A program made the position numbers and the translations under genes. The notes under the pieces are model-generated. The model was given only the letters and a program-made list of their open reading frames with translations, had not been told where the DNA came from and did no database searches. From contig NC_090319.1 of the NCBI RefSeq assembly GCF_040869045.1, forward strand, positions 381,563,601-381,627,600: a stretch of 64,000 bases of DNA. The letters run 5' to 3'. Position 1 is the stretch's first letter; each line of letters starts with the position of its first letter. Source of the DNA: Eurosta solidaginis (lineage: Eukaryota > Arthropoda > Insecta > Diptera > Tephritidae). Shown in pieces: positions 1 through 11,450 of the stretch.

Positions 1-69
1 ATATGTTCGTGTTGGAACATGAGTTGGTCCATTGCAGCATTACAGTGGAGTATAATGGTATGTACTCCA

Positions 70-137
70 GTGGACCACATGATCCAACGATTCTTGCAGG
101 GAAGTGGACCACATGATCCAACGATTCTTGCAGGGAA
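70..137. repeat. Two perfect tandem copies of a 34-bp unit
   Basis: A 34-bp unit beginning gtggaccacatgatccaacg occurs twice head to tail (70-103 and 104-137) with no mismatch. There is no third copy. It looks like a recent local tandem duplication in non-coding DNA. Confidence 0.9.
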
Positions 138-311
138 ATACATAGATTTACAGACACATAAAAACCTACATAAACATATGTATGATTTAGATTTTTATAT
201 ATTTTTGTTGTTGTTGTTAGAGCCGGTAAGTAAAACTCGGTTTCGTCTCTTTAAAAAAATGTATGCTTATGTATGCGTCACACATGCGCACAACGAGGCT
301 ATTAAAAAAAC

Positions 312-895
312 AAGTAAGGAAGGCTAAGTTCGAGTGTAACCGAACATTACATACTTAGCTGAGAGCTTTGGAGACAAATGTTCGAGTTGAATGTTGACAT
401 AATTTACTTATATATATATATACTGTAAAGATATTCAATTTTTGTTAAAATTTTACTTAAAAAGATTGTTCAAAACTTTACTAATTTTCTATTCTGCGTC
501 ATAAGGTCAACACACCTACCAAGTTTCGTCGCTTTATCCGTCTTTGGTAATGAATAATCGCACTTTTTCGGTTTTTCGAAATTTTCGATATCGAAAAAGT
601 GGGCGTGGTTATAGTCCGATTTCGTTCATTTTAAATAGCGATCTGAGATGAGTGACCAGAATCTTACACACCAAATTTCATTACGATACCTCAAAATTTA
701 CTCAAGCTATCGTGTTCACGGACAGACGGACGGACGGGCATGGCTAAATGAATTTCTTTTTTCGCCCAGATCATTGATCATTTTGATATATAGAACTCTA
801 TATCTATCTCGATTAGTTTATGCCGTTAAGGGGTGCCGTTATGCAAACACAATTAATATAATCTGTGAGCTCTGCTCAGATGAGTATAAAAATAC
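312..895 (+). repeat. Abundant dipteran interspersed repeat (family C), internally deleted copy
   Basis: The copy opens with aagtaaggaaggctaagttc and closes with gctctgctcagatgagtata. Inside are the signatures tcgatatcgaaaaagtgggc, cggacagacggacggacggg and ctatatctatctcgatta. From memory this is a very common tephritid and drosophilid repeat whose full copies are longer, so this one appears to have internal deletions near 380 and 470. It encodes no protein and I cannot assign its class. Other pieces lie near 13,441, 22,680 (minus), 37,520 (minus), 47,655 and 48,480. Confidence 0.7.
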
Positions 896-905
896 AAATA
901 CATAT

Positions 906-3000
906 ATAAAACTACAAACGTAAATACCTGAACAATTGAAAAACAACAACTAGCTGATATACTAGAGAAAAAACATATATAAATAAATATTGTATAAAGG
1001 GACAAACAGCCGACATAACCCACAGGAAGTTGTGAGTAGCTCAGTGAGGGAGAGCAACGAGCCGTTAAGGAGTATGATTGAAACGTGAGGTGTGTAAATA
1101 AGTGATATCTTGTAAGTAAATAAATGTTTATGCAAAAAAAAAAACAAAATACGATAAAAGTCAGCACAGGAAATGACAATTGATGACCCATGATGTAGAC
1201 GTAGACGTTGACGACGCGCCAATTGTCAATTTTTAAACGCGGTACCCGATGGATTAGCGATAAGGATAGCAGCAAATGAGGTTGTTATTGTAAGAACTAT
1301 GAAGAAATGGGAAATAAAATGAAATTTAAAATGGAAGTATGCCATATTGGACTCAGACATGTCATCAACAAGCACTTATTAGGTAAAGAATCGGTGGTCC
1401 AAGCCTACAGAAGGCACATCTTACTTAAGAACGAGCTTCTTCCTCACACTGGACATATTAAGTCTATATGAGGTCTTCATTGACCGGCCAGTTCAACGAA
1501 AACTCTATCGGCCATATAAAAGTACATTGGAAAATGTTTAAAACTATAAGATCTTTTATAATATAATTTGGGAAGTATAATGCCTAATAAATTAGCAACA
1601 GATATAAAGAAAATGTATAACTTTCAAAGAAGCTACAAAGACAGTATGAACTTAAAATACCAAAAATTATTTTTCTTGCAGTGTGTCCCACAGCTATACA
1701 AAATACACATCAATAGCAATTTCTATCGGAGCAAAACAAAACACCCAAAATACCTGATAAACCATATGATAACAGTTTCACAATGAGAAATACAAACAAT
1801 ACTACATATTTTGTGTGCGGAATAATTGTATTGTAGGAATTCCATTTTCATGCCCGTCATCGTGTCACGCCTATAATTGGGTTATCAATTGAAGTATGTG
1901 AGTAGCATTAGTTAGGAGCGTCAATTACCAGAGATGAAACAAGAAAGGCAATATGTACTAAGAGATAATTATTCAACATTCATAACGGAATAAGTTGTAT
2001 AAGAAATGAAGACTTTTTGAAAACAAAATTTTTGTTTGAATTACTATTGTTGTTGTTGTTGTTCGCTAAGGTTTTGCTACATTTTCCTAGTTATAAAAAA
2101 TACTTTTTTTTTCTTATTTTTTCAAAATATTCTTTTTTATTAATTGACTTAATATAAATTTGCAAAAAAATTAGGGCAAATAGAGAAGCATATCGATAAC
2201 ACTGTACAACACCAATTCTGCACCAAAATAAGCATAGAATTTTCTGAAGATTATTTTATTTGTATTTTAATCCTGAAGTGTTTAAGCTTTGGTTCCTAAG
2301 GAATAGTAGCATATAAAAAAGGTGAAATTGTGTACACTCTAAACTCCCAACATTTCTACTTCCACCACTTCCATGACTGCTCAATATTTAGCCGAAGTTT
2401 TTACTTTCGCAGTAAAAAACTATGTAAGGACCAACGGTGGAGATTTGAAGTGTTAATATGAAATGGTTAACCTTGTATAGGGCGGAATATTTACCAGGAC
2501 ACCAAAGTTGTACTCGTGCAGATTTGTTGAAATATGTCCAGAGGTCCCTTGTATCCTTCAATCTTTAATTGCAAACAAAAAACATCTTAGACGTACTGGA
2601 CCGTACATATGTAAGTAAATCAGTAAAAATGATCGGCACGTAGCACGTTTTCTGAAAAATACCATCTTTATTGCAAGAAACAGTTTTAATATTTTTGGAT
2701 TGTGTTATTAAAGTTATTCATAGATTATTCGTTTACCAAAACATTAGGATAGTCAAGATGTCCAACTAAAAGCCGGTCGGGCGACATAAGGACAACGGCC
2801 ATAATGTCAACTTTATGTTATTACCGTACAAAAAAGTTACAAGATCAAATTTCAAATGTTACAATGTCAACGATATTGACATCATGCATTTTCTATTTCT
2901 ATGGTCATAAAGTCAACTTGCATTTCGTCACTAGGCCAATTATTTTGCTTTGCATTTTCGGTACATTTTAGTGGCGTCAAGTGAAAGGAGCAATAAGTTA
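906..3000. other. AT-rich non-coding stretch, no gene seen
   Basis: I see only short AT-biased open frames without coding character. A short piece at about 1,390-1,500 (plus) resembles the LOA-like LINE 3' end: it has the wording of a LINE terminus followed by cggccagttcaac. Around 2,755-2,940 there are dispersed short motifs of the type cataatgtcaac and cataaagtcaac. A (TTG)n run near 2,046 may be the tail of a degraded SINE-B on the minus strand. Confidence 0.5.
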
Positions 3001-3007
3001 AGATCTA

Positions 3008-3135
3008 TTTTTGTTGTTGTTGTAGCGATAAAGACACTCTCCGGAGTTTTTGGGGATTGTGATCGACGTTGAAGGTCTTTTGCTGGATATGGATTTGATA
3101 CGTTCCAGTAACAGGCACCAGTAACTTGTATCTTA
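3008..3135 (-). repeat. SINE-B fragment (3' half)
   Basis: Read on the minus strand, this carries the SINE-B landmarks in order: ctggaacgta, ccagcaaaagacc, the cccca...ggagtgtc hairpin and tatcgctacaacaacaac. The 5' half is absent. It is more diverged than the copies at 37.7 and 55 kb. Confidence 0.65.
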
Positions 3136-3609
3136 CCATCTCGGAAACGGAAAAAAAGTTACTTAAAGAATTCGATTGTTAACGTTGAAATTTCAACGGA
3201 TTTCTCAAGTTTTATAATAAGAGCTGGTTTCAGACGAAGTTAAATAACCTTTTTAATAATTGGAATATAAAAGGTGATTCTGGCTCATGTTGCTACGATG
3301 TTACGAGATGAAAATAAAGGTTTTGGAATTTCGCACGTTTTTGGTAACACACCAGTGAAAGAGTTTATGAAGCTCAATTCGCTTAAAAAAAGTTTGACAT
3401 GGCAGAACTAGATGCCGGAAATATGTTTTTTATTATTTATACATTACTAAACAAACTTTCGTATATACATATACACTTTGATAGTGATCAAAAAAAGCTA
3501 TTCTATTAAAACTAAGAAATTTCCAATTCTTTAGGTAAAAATGCTTAAAATACTACTTTTTGTAGGACTTTTTAAAATAATAAAAACAAAATTAAATACA
3601 ACTCACCGT

Positions 3610-4545
3610 TAGGGTTTCTGCAAAGGCGTAGCTAATTTGTTTGTGCTTGCTGTCGCGATTTGTACTTGAAATCTTTAAAAAGTAGATTTTACTTGTATAT
3701 TAAATTATAGAGACACAATTTTAAACAAATTTTTATTTTAATATTTAGAAGTTTTTTTCATTTAATTATCATTTCTTATTACACACAACAAAGTAATTGA
3801 TTTTTAGAGAGCAATTTGTATTTGAATTTGCAATACCAAAATTTTTTTTAATATTTTTTACAGTTTATTTGGTCAAGTAGCAGTTATTTATTTTTTTTTT
3901 AATTTTATTCACAATTTTTCTTTTTCTCTGCTAGGTTTTTTAAATTAATTTTTTTACTCTTCTTTATTATTTTTTTTTTTTGTTTAATTATTTTTATTCT
4001 TTTATTTTATGCACATTTTTAACAATATTCTTTAAGAGTAAATATTTTTTCGCTTCTTGATTGTCTTCAATGGTTGGTTTTTTTTTTTAATTCAAAATTT
4101 GCTTGCTGATATCACTATAAATTAAAGTAAAATAAATTGTTTCATTTCCAAGCCGTACCCACAAAAAACTTTTAACACTCATACGTTCACGTTTATGATT
4201 TTGCGCACGAATAAAAAAAATGCTTTGCTAACGATATTCAAATTTTTTATTTTTTGTTCACAACATAATCCGAAAGGTGTGTATTTTGAATATTTTTAGG
4301 CATTTTTTGTGAATGGCAGTAGAGCGGAGAATTGTTGTTGTACGCGACGCGGCACATTCACTTTGTACGTTTTGGTTTTTTTTTATTTTATTTTTTTCCT
4401 ATATCTTTCTTATATTCGTTCGCGTTGCTTACTCACTCACAGAATGCTTCCGCTCATTGCTCGCTTATTTTATTATCGTTCTCGTTCGTCGCGCCGTTTA
4501 GCGTACGCGTCGCGTCACACATGCAGTATGTGAAAATCAAGTGAC
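3610..4545 (-). other. Possible non-coding 5' exon with splice donor (speculative)
   Basis: On the minus strand, an A-rich and CpG-bearing stretch starting near 4,545 runs to a strong 5' splice-site match, AACG|GTGAGTT, at about 3,602-3,609. The interval 4,320-4,540 is rich in CG-containing words (cgcgacgcgg, cgtacgcgtcgcgtc), unusual in this AT-rich window and typical of some fly promoters and 5' leaders. No long frame is present, so it would be an untranslated exon of a gene leaving the window to the left. This rests on composition and one splice motif only. Confidence 0.2.
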
Positions 4546-5460
4546 GAAAGAAAATAAAAAATAAAATAATAAACAAACATTTTTACGCTATACTCCGTTC
4601 GTTGTACATACATACATATCTATGTATGTTTATATCTATGTATTTAGGTATAATGAATTCATTCGTGATTCTTTTCTTTCTATTCGTTTGCTTTACTCAT
4701 ATCTGGCTACATAATTTTTTTTTTATTTACACAAACAAAAAATTTTCGGTTTGGAAAATCATAAACGCCATTAAACTTGTTGTTGGCGACAAATTAGATA
4801 AAATATTTTCGTTAACTTTTGTTGTTTCTACCATGCGCTTATCGCAGACAGCTGGTTTTTACAGGTTTTTTATATTTCTTCTTTGTTTTTATAAACGAAT
4901 TTGTGTACATATTTTCTCAATTGATTTTTTTTTTTTTCAAAGTTTTGCAAATTTTTTCACGCACTGATTCCAAATACGCTGAAATTTATTAATTTTTTTT
5001 TAGTTAATGTAATTTTAATTGTTTTAACGTTCCGACGATTTCTCTGAGTTGAACAAAATACTTTCCACAAGCAATTACTTTTCGAAAAAGATTTAAATGC
5101 CTCAAACTATATTTGACTGCTAATTTTCCCTTCTATTTCTTTAATCTTTGCCTTTCATTCTCCAGCAATTTTAATTTTTTCAAGCACCAGCGAAACAATA
5201 AAATCGTTTTGTTTCCATAGCACATTCGTTTCCATTATCTTTTGTTATCACACGCTCCAGCTTGTTTACCGTTATATACATACACTATACATACTACAAA
5301 ACGTTTACATTATTCGCACATTCGCCAAAGAAGGGTACTCAAGTAGTCGTAAAATTATATTTATTTTTATTATTTTTACAAATACAAACAAAAGCTTTTT
5401 TTCGTACAATGTTTTTTCACTTCGTTTTCGTTAATTTAATAACGAAATTGTTAAGTTGAG

Positions 5461-5659
5461 GAATTATTTTTCATACGCGATCATCACTTATCCGACCGAT
5501 CGAATATTACGTTGCTCATTGACACCATTACCGTCAGTGACTAATGTGGCATCACCAGCACAACTCAATGCGAGCCACCGCAAATTGGCGATCGAACACT
5601 TGCACTACATGATGCCAGGCGAACGTGCGCATGACATGTATGAAGGCAACTTCTTGTGA
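5461..5659 (+). CDS. Unrecognised short coding-like frame (candidate last exon or gene fragment)
   Basis: From about 5,461 an open frame of some 66 codons runs to a TGA ending at 5,659. Unlike the AT-rich frames around it, it uses balanced codons and encodes a normal-looking peptide including PSVTNVASPAQLNASHRKLA and ending HLHYMMPGERAHDMYEGNFL. There is no ATG at its left end. An AG at 5,459-5,460 after a moderately pyrimidine-rich run could be a 3' splice acceptor, which would make this a terminal exon. I do not recognise the peptide and see no TE domain in it. It could equally be a relocated gene fragment or chance. Confidence 0.3.
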
Positions 5660-6297
5660 TGTTGTGTTGGAGCGCGTTTGAACTTAGTTGGATGATGTTA
5701 CCACTAAGTAAATTTTATTTTAGGAATAAATATTTAAAAATAGGTACAGAATTACAAAACAGCAAAGTTGTTCACTTAAGAGGGCTGACAAATCTTAAAG
5801 AAGTACTTCTTCCTCGTATTATTATTTCACTTGTTAATCGGAAGCGAAAATTAAATAATCATAAATTCAAGATACAACTGGTTAATATAAACGTAAAGGA
5901 AAATGTGATAGTCAATTGGATTTAGTCACTACTGGCGCAGGGAGTTTTTACGATTCAGGCAGAGAAAGTACTAGCCATCTTCCAGTCAATTTTCCAGCTC
6001 CTATTACCCTCAATTTTCGTCGAAATGCTCTGGATTATTTGGAAACTTGAGAAGTATAGGACGTGTTATTTTTGTAAACATGTGTTATAATTAATAAAAA
6101 ATATCAATAACGAAAAAATTATTAATAAAATCCAAAAGTTTAAGAAAAAACGCATAACATTTGATGACGTAATCTGCATATTTACTTAAACATTTCATAA
6201 CAAGTTTGAGAACTAGCTGTGCATATGTGAATGGAAAATCGAATTGAATGAAAAATAAGAGTTAAAAAAAAGAAACAAAATGTGTTAAAAAAATGTC

Positions 6298-6373
6298 AGA
6301 GTCTGACGGTGATCGAGCCCCCACCACTTGATCGCCACCCTAACATAATAACCGCTGGGCCACTACGGCTGCT
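6298..6373 (-). repeat. tRNA-like SINE head, relic of a second tRNA-derived family
   Basis: The minus strand has an excellent box A (TGGCCCAGCGG) and a box B-like GGGGCTCGATCACC about 40 nt later, the internal promoter layout of pol III tRNA genes. The arms do not fold into a clean cloverleaf (the T-stem has only about four pairs with a long loop), so I call it a SINE head or tRNA pseudogene. It differs in sequence from SINE-A. Confidence 0.5.
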
Positions 6374-6897
6374 TGATAACTTGTGCCAAATGTTGTTTAA
6401 CATTTGTAGTGCACACAAATTGTACCGTTTCTCTTTTCTTTAACTTAATTTAAAAACATTGTTCTCATTAATAGAGCATTTATTCATATTTTAAGACCAG
6501 CCGTTCTCTTTTCAAGAAAATGATGTCAGTTCAAGCACAAGGTTGTTGTTTTAAAAACTGGTCGTTCGTTTTTCAAGAACAAAGAAGTAAAAACATGAAA
6601 AGCTTAAAATGAGTCCGGTGGTGCTAGATTTTAGAACGGCGTTTTCCTCTGAGTGTAGAGTATTGAAACATATAACAAATATTATGCGGAAACTTTAATA
6701 CATTTTTTCAAGTTCTTATAAGGGATCTCTCGTGTTCTTTATAACATGATATTGCCTGAAAAGGCTTCTAGTGAAATTTTTCTAACAATAACTTCTTAGA
6801 GAATGTAAACCTTCAGCAATCTCCAGTTTGCCATTTTATGCAGAATATCTCAAAAAAGAAATCATTGGAGGTGATAAACGCGTCTAGATAAAGAAGA

Positions 6898-7325
6898 GAA
6901 TGAAATAATTAAAACAAAATTTTAAAGTTAAACGGTTTTATAGAAAACAATATTTATATTAAGTAATAATAATACTAAAAGCTAGAAAATAATTAGGTAG
7001 GTCCCAGGTACTAACCATCATACTCCTCATCAATCTAGGGCGTTGATCAGACAATTAAATAAAAGCGTTGGGAGCGTAAAATTTCTAAAAATATGAGGAG
7101 TAGCATAACCTGATTAGGGTTCAGTTGGTCTTATATATGACTATCAATAGCAATTTTACGCGTCCAACGCTTTTATTTAAATCTCTGTTCAACGCCCTAG
7201 ATTGATGAGGAGCATGATGGTTAGTACCTGGGACCTACCTAATTATTTTCTAGCTTTTAGTATTATTATTACTTTATGTAAGTATTGTTTCCAATAAAAC
7301 CGTTTAACTTAAGATTTTTTTTTAA
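6898..7325. mobile_element. Foldback or long-TIR non-autonomous DNA element
   Basis: Two arms of roughly 180 bp are inverted repeats. The left arm reads aagttaaacggttttat ... taggtaggtcccaggtac ... tcaatctagggcg. The right arm gives the complement: cgccctagattgatgagg, gtacctgggacctaccta, ataaaaccgtttaactt. A spacer of about 60 bp at ~7,090-7,150 separates them. No protein is encoded. I could not define a clear target-site duplication, so the superfamily is open. Confidence 0.8.
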
Positions 7326-7589
7326 TATTTTATTTTCAAGTTTTTAATCTTTATTTAATTGCCTATTATTTCTTATTCTATTTAGTTCATTCAGTGACTC
7401 ATTATTACAAGGACTCTTTCCTGACAATTTGTTACAATATAAGTCCTCAATACATAATTCTTTCAAAGACTTTACTCGACTCTGCGCCACGTATGCTTGT
7501 CCCTCCTCCAACTCCAAAATATTTTGATGTCACTTCTACTGGACTGTATGTTATATTTGTTCCAAATATGAGCCAAATCGGACCGCAAA

Positions 7590-7745
7590 TAGAAGTTTTG
7601 TGAATATCTCGATCCTTGCGCCACCTAGCGGCGATTTTTTTCTTATTATTGCATTGTCATCGAGTTCTGAACTATATTCCAAGTTTCAACCTTGTAGCTT
7701 GTTGGGAAGTTACTTGAATTTCAATTACAAAATTCGTGGCAGCCA
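7590..7745 (+). repeat. Isolated monomer of the 157-bp satellite
   Basis: It has the same landmarks as the array at 9.2-10.8 kb: atatctcgatcc, gcgccacctagcg, attgcattgtcatcg, ccaagtttcaa and gggaagttactt. It lies about 1.5 kb upstream of the array and is separated from it by SINE-A and a foldback element, so the array once extended further or seeded this copy. Confidence 0.7.
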
Positions 7746-7806
7746 GCGAACCAGCCATCCAACCAGCCATCCAACCAACTAGCCTGTCAAGTCAAGCTAA
7801 ATAAAA

Positions 7807-8164
7807 TAAAAAAATAAATGTAAGGCGCGATAACCTCCGAAGAGATCTAAGGCCGAGCTTCTCTTCCAAGTTGCGTCGTGCTCCTCTTGATTTTTCCCTA
7901 CAAATTGGCCGGACGGGACCTACATGTTTTATGCCGACTCCGAACGGCATCTGCAAGGCAGATGAGTTTTCACTGAGAGCTTTTCATGGCAGAAATACAA
8001 TCGGAGCGCTTGCCAGACACTGCCGAGGGGCGACCCCGCTTAGAAAAATTTTCTTCTAATTGAAAAATCTTATTTCTAAAATTTTGATGTTGCTTTGCCC
8101 GGGAGTTGAACCCAGGGCATACGGTGTGATAGGCGGAGCACGCTACCATCACACCACGGTGGCC
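7807..8164 (-). mobile_element. SINE-A, full-length tRNA-derived SINE with 16-bp TSD
   Basis: Read on the minus strand, the element starts with a tRNA-like head (box A region tggtgtgatggtagcgtgc, T-arm ctgggttcaactcccgg). It then has a unique body (ctaagcggggtcgcccc, aaacatgtaggtcccgtc) and ends gcgccttacatttatt. Target-site duplications gtcaagctaaataaaa (16 bp) at 7,791-7,806 and 8,165-8,180 prove insertion by target-primed retroposition. SINEs of this type carry an internal pol III promoter and depend on a partner LINE. Confidence 0.9.
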
Positions 8165-8180
8165 GTCAAGCTAAATAAAA

Positions 8181-8719
8181 CCGTTTAAAAAGTAGGGTGG
8201 CCCTTCGACATTTCAATTATAAAACTGTTTATTCTGGCTAACTTTTGGAGTCATCTAAATAAAATTTTCGGGTTTTTAAGTAATATATGGCTTGTTTGTT
8301 TTTGCTACAGTAACAAAATAATCAGCTTTTACTCACAAGTCCAAGCCTGCGCAAATGCTAGTATTTTATGCATGAGGGTCAAGGTCATCGCTGGCTGATA
8401 GTTGAATACGCTTACTCGACCTCAGCCGCAGCGCTCTAGCAGAATGGAAATAAATGTTCAGGATAACTTGGACTTAAATATTGTTTCTTGCTTCTATTAG
8501 CACTAAGAAGTGATCACTGGCACACGTTGTGATGCTGATGACCTACGAAAGAGTAAAAATTACTCTTTAGGATGACAGCCTAATAGTAATAATATACCAG
8601 AATTTTTTATATTAATTAGTAAAAAATGCCGTTAACAAATGCAATAGTTCATCTACGACAAAAAAGGTTCACATATTTGTGTTTTTAATACGTGACACGT
8701 GTCTTGGTCATATATTTAA
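8181..8719. other. No gene seen
   Basis: AT-rich DNA without recognisable domains, RNA genes or clear repeats. Confidence 0.5.
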
Positions 8720-9142
8720 AAAGAAATAAAAAGATGATAAAAAAATTTTAAGGACTAGGTACCTTTATATAAATGGACGAAAAAATAGAAGGCAATGTTT
8801 CCTTTAATACAGACATAATCTTGTTGAATTGTGACTAAAAAACTTTAACAATAGCTCTTGTAAGAGAATTTTGGGATTTAGAACTATAAATGTGGAGTGC
8901 AATTTAAGGCAAACCATGTATTTGGGATTAACTAATTGATTATTTAAAATTTAAGCACGCGCTCTACCTTTATAATTTTAAATCCAAAAATTTTTTACAA
9001 GAGCTATTGTTAAATTTTTTTAGTCAAAATTCAACAAGATTATGTCTGTATTAAAGGAAACATTGCCTTCTATTTTTTGGTCCATTTATATAAAGGTAGT
9101 CCTTAAAATTTTTTTATCATCTTTTTATTTTAATTTTTTAGT
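8720..9142. mobile_element. Foldback or long-TIR element adjoining the satellite
   Basis: The left arm (about 8,720-8,890) includes gatgataaaaaaattttaag, tttatataaatggac, agaaggcaatgtttccttta and acagacataatcttgttgaa. The right arm (about 8,975-9,142) gives the complements: ttcaacaagattatgtctgt, taaaggaaacattgccttct, gtccatttatataaa and cttaaaatttttttatcatc. The loop is about 85 bp. The element stops where the satellite-like sequence begins at ~9,145. Confidence 0.8.
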
Positions 9143-9149
9143 GCTGCCT

Positions 9150-10875
9150 ACAAAAAGGCATTTGAAATTTTGGGTTCTGACTCACGGCCCAAGTTTCAAG
9201 ACTCTAGCTCACCGGGAAGTTATTTAAAAATCGATCGCAAGATTCCCCCGTTTTTAAAGGATTTGCAGTTATCTTGACTAGTGCGCCACCTAGCGGAAAT
9301 TTGTTTTCTATAAGTTGTATTGTCACAAGGCCTCTAACTAAGTGCCAAGTTTCAAGTCTCTAGGTAATCAAAATTAATTCTCTTAATATCTCGATCCATG
9401 TGCCACCTAGCGAAATTTTTTTGATACAATATTGCATTGTCATCGGGTTCTGACTCACGGCCCATGTTTCAGGTCTCTAGCTCACCGGGAAGTTACTTAA
9501 AAATCGATCGCAAGATTCCCCCCGATTTTAAAGGATTTGCAGTTATCTTGACTAGCGCGTCACCTAGCGGAACTTTGTTTTCTATAAGTTGTATTGTCAC
9601 CAGGCCTCTAACTAAGTGCCAAGTTTCAAGTCTCTAAGTAACCGGGAAGTTGGTTAAATATGGATTGAAAGATTCCCAAATTAAAATTTGTTTTCTTACC
9701 ATCTAGATACGCATGCGCCACCTAGCGATTTGTTGTTTTTTTTTTTTTTTTTTTGATCAAATGTTGCATTGTCACCGGTTTCTGACCCACGGCCCAAGCT
9801 CCAAGTCTCTAGCTCACCGGCAATTTACTCAAAAATCGATCGCAAGATTCCCCTTGTTTTTCAGGGATTTGTAGTTATCTCAATTAGCACGCCAACTAGC
9901 GCAACTTTGTTTTCTATAAATTGTATTGTCACCATGCCTCTCACTTTGTGCCAAGTTTCAAGTCAAAATTAATTTTCTTAATATCTCGATCCATGCCCCA
10001 CCTAGCGAATTTTTTTGATCAAATATTGCATTGTCACCAGGTTCTGACTCACGGCCCAAGTTTCAGGTCTCTAGCTTACCGGGAAGTTACTTAAAAATCG
10101 ATCACAAGATTCCCTGCGTTGTTTCAGGGATTTTCATTTATCTCGATTCGTCTGCCACCTGACGACATTTTGCTTTCCACGAATTATAGTGGCATCGACT
10201 CGCAAACTATGCGCAAAGTTACAAGTTTCTAGGTAACCGGGAAGTTAGTTAAAAATGGATTGAAAGATTCCCAAATCAAAACTAATTTTCTTAATATCTC
10301 GATACATACGCCACCTAGCGAATTTTTTTTGATAAAATATTTTTTTGATAAAATTTGTGGCAAGTTGTAAGTCTCTAGTTCACTGGGAAGTTAGCTAAAA
10401 ATGGATTGAACCATTCCCAAATCAAAATGAATTTTCTTAATATCTCGATCCATGCGCCACCTAGCGACATTTTTTTAATCAACTATTGCATTGTCGCCGG
10501 GTTCTGACTCACGGCCCAAGTTTCAGGTCTCTAGCTCACCGGGTAGTTACTTAAAAATCGATCGCACGATTCCCTGCGTTTTTTCAGGGATTTTCGTTTA
10601 TCTCGATTCGTCTGCCACCTGGCGGCATTTGGTTTTCCACGAATGTAGTGCCATCGACTCGCAAACTATGTGCTAATTCTCAAGTCTCTGGATCACCGAG
10701 AAGTTAGTTAAAAGTCGATCGCAAAATTTCCATTTTAAAATTCATTTTCTGTATATCTCGATCCATGCGCCACCTAGCGGATTTTTTTTCGCTTGCATTG
10801 TAATGTCTCCCAGATCTGAACTCTGCTCTAAGTATCAAGTATCTAGCTCAACGGAAAGTTAGCGAAAAAGACTTT
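9150..10875 (+). repeat. Tandem satellite, ~157-bp monomer in two alternating subtypes
   Basis: The anchor gccacctagcg or close variants recurs at about 9,285, 9,402, 9,559, 9,717, 9,891, 9,996, 10,154, 10,311, 10,456, 10,614 and 10,769. Most steps are 155-158 bp, with shorter steps of 105, 117 and 146 that look like deletions. Monomers fall into two types: one preceded by aattttcttaatatctcgat and one preceded by cagggatttgcagttatct. They largely alternate, giving a higher-order dimer of about 315 bp. Shared blocks include tctctagctcaccgggaagt. Translated frames through it are by-products. Confidence 0.85.
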
Positions 10876-11189
10876 TGGGTGGGTCAAAAATTCGTATGGA
10901 AATGAGGGGACAAACATGAAAGCGACTTAATATAAAGGTATAAATAAAAAACAGGTCATAATGTTTAATTCCGGGGTTAATTTTAATAATCTTATACCAG
11001 CTTTAATCTTTTGGTACCTAGGTCATTATCACATCATACATCAGAGGGCACACAACCATTCACAATAGACCCGCTTAAAAGATCAAAGAGCTTCCATACC
11101 AAGGGGCCCAAGTTCGTGTTGTAAATTTAAACAAAATTTTTTTTGGCGTGATTTACTTCCCGCGACTTTGTGCTCCAATTTAAATTTTT

Positions 11190-11450
11190 CCCACAGCTTG
11201 GAGCAACGAGACTTTCATGTTTTATGCCGACTAAGAACTGCACCTGCAAGGCAGAGGAGTTTTCACTGAGAAGCTTTTTATGGCAGGAATACCCGGAGTG
11301 TTTGCCAAACCACTGTTGATTGGGGACACCGCTTAAGAAAAAACTATTTCAAATTCCAGAAACTTTTTTCAAAATTTTGATGTGGCTTTGCCTGGCACTT
11401 GAACCCAGACCCTTCAGTGTGGTTGGCCGAGATTCACGCAAATCGATTTC
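11190..11450 (-). repeat. SINE-A, old degenerate copy
   Basis: It keeps the order of SINE-A landmarks (catgttttatgccgact, gaggagttttcactgagaa, caaaattttgatgtggcttt, cttgaacccaga) with many substitutions and a damaged tRNA head. It is clearly older than the copies at 7.8 and 12.9 kb. Confidence 0.65.

Noticed and set aside
4309..4544. Three overlapping plus-strand frames of 62-74 codons
   Set aside because: They overlap in all three frames of a T-rich stretch; composition explains them. I prefer a minus-strand leader there, and only weakly.
7970..8152. Recurring 60-residue frame starting MMVACSAYHTVCPGFNSRAK
   Set aside because: It is a read-through of the SINE-A tRNA head and body, seen again at 13.1, 44.9 and 50.1 kb.
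9437..10676. Repeated short frames with SGSDSRPKFQVSSSPGSYLK-type peptides
   Set aside because: They are translations of the same satellite monomer, recurring with the ~157-bp period; the frames are short and not conserved between monomers.
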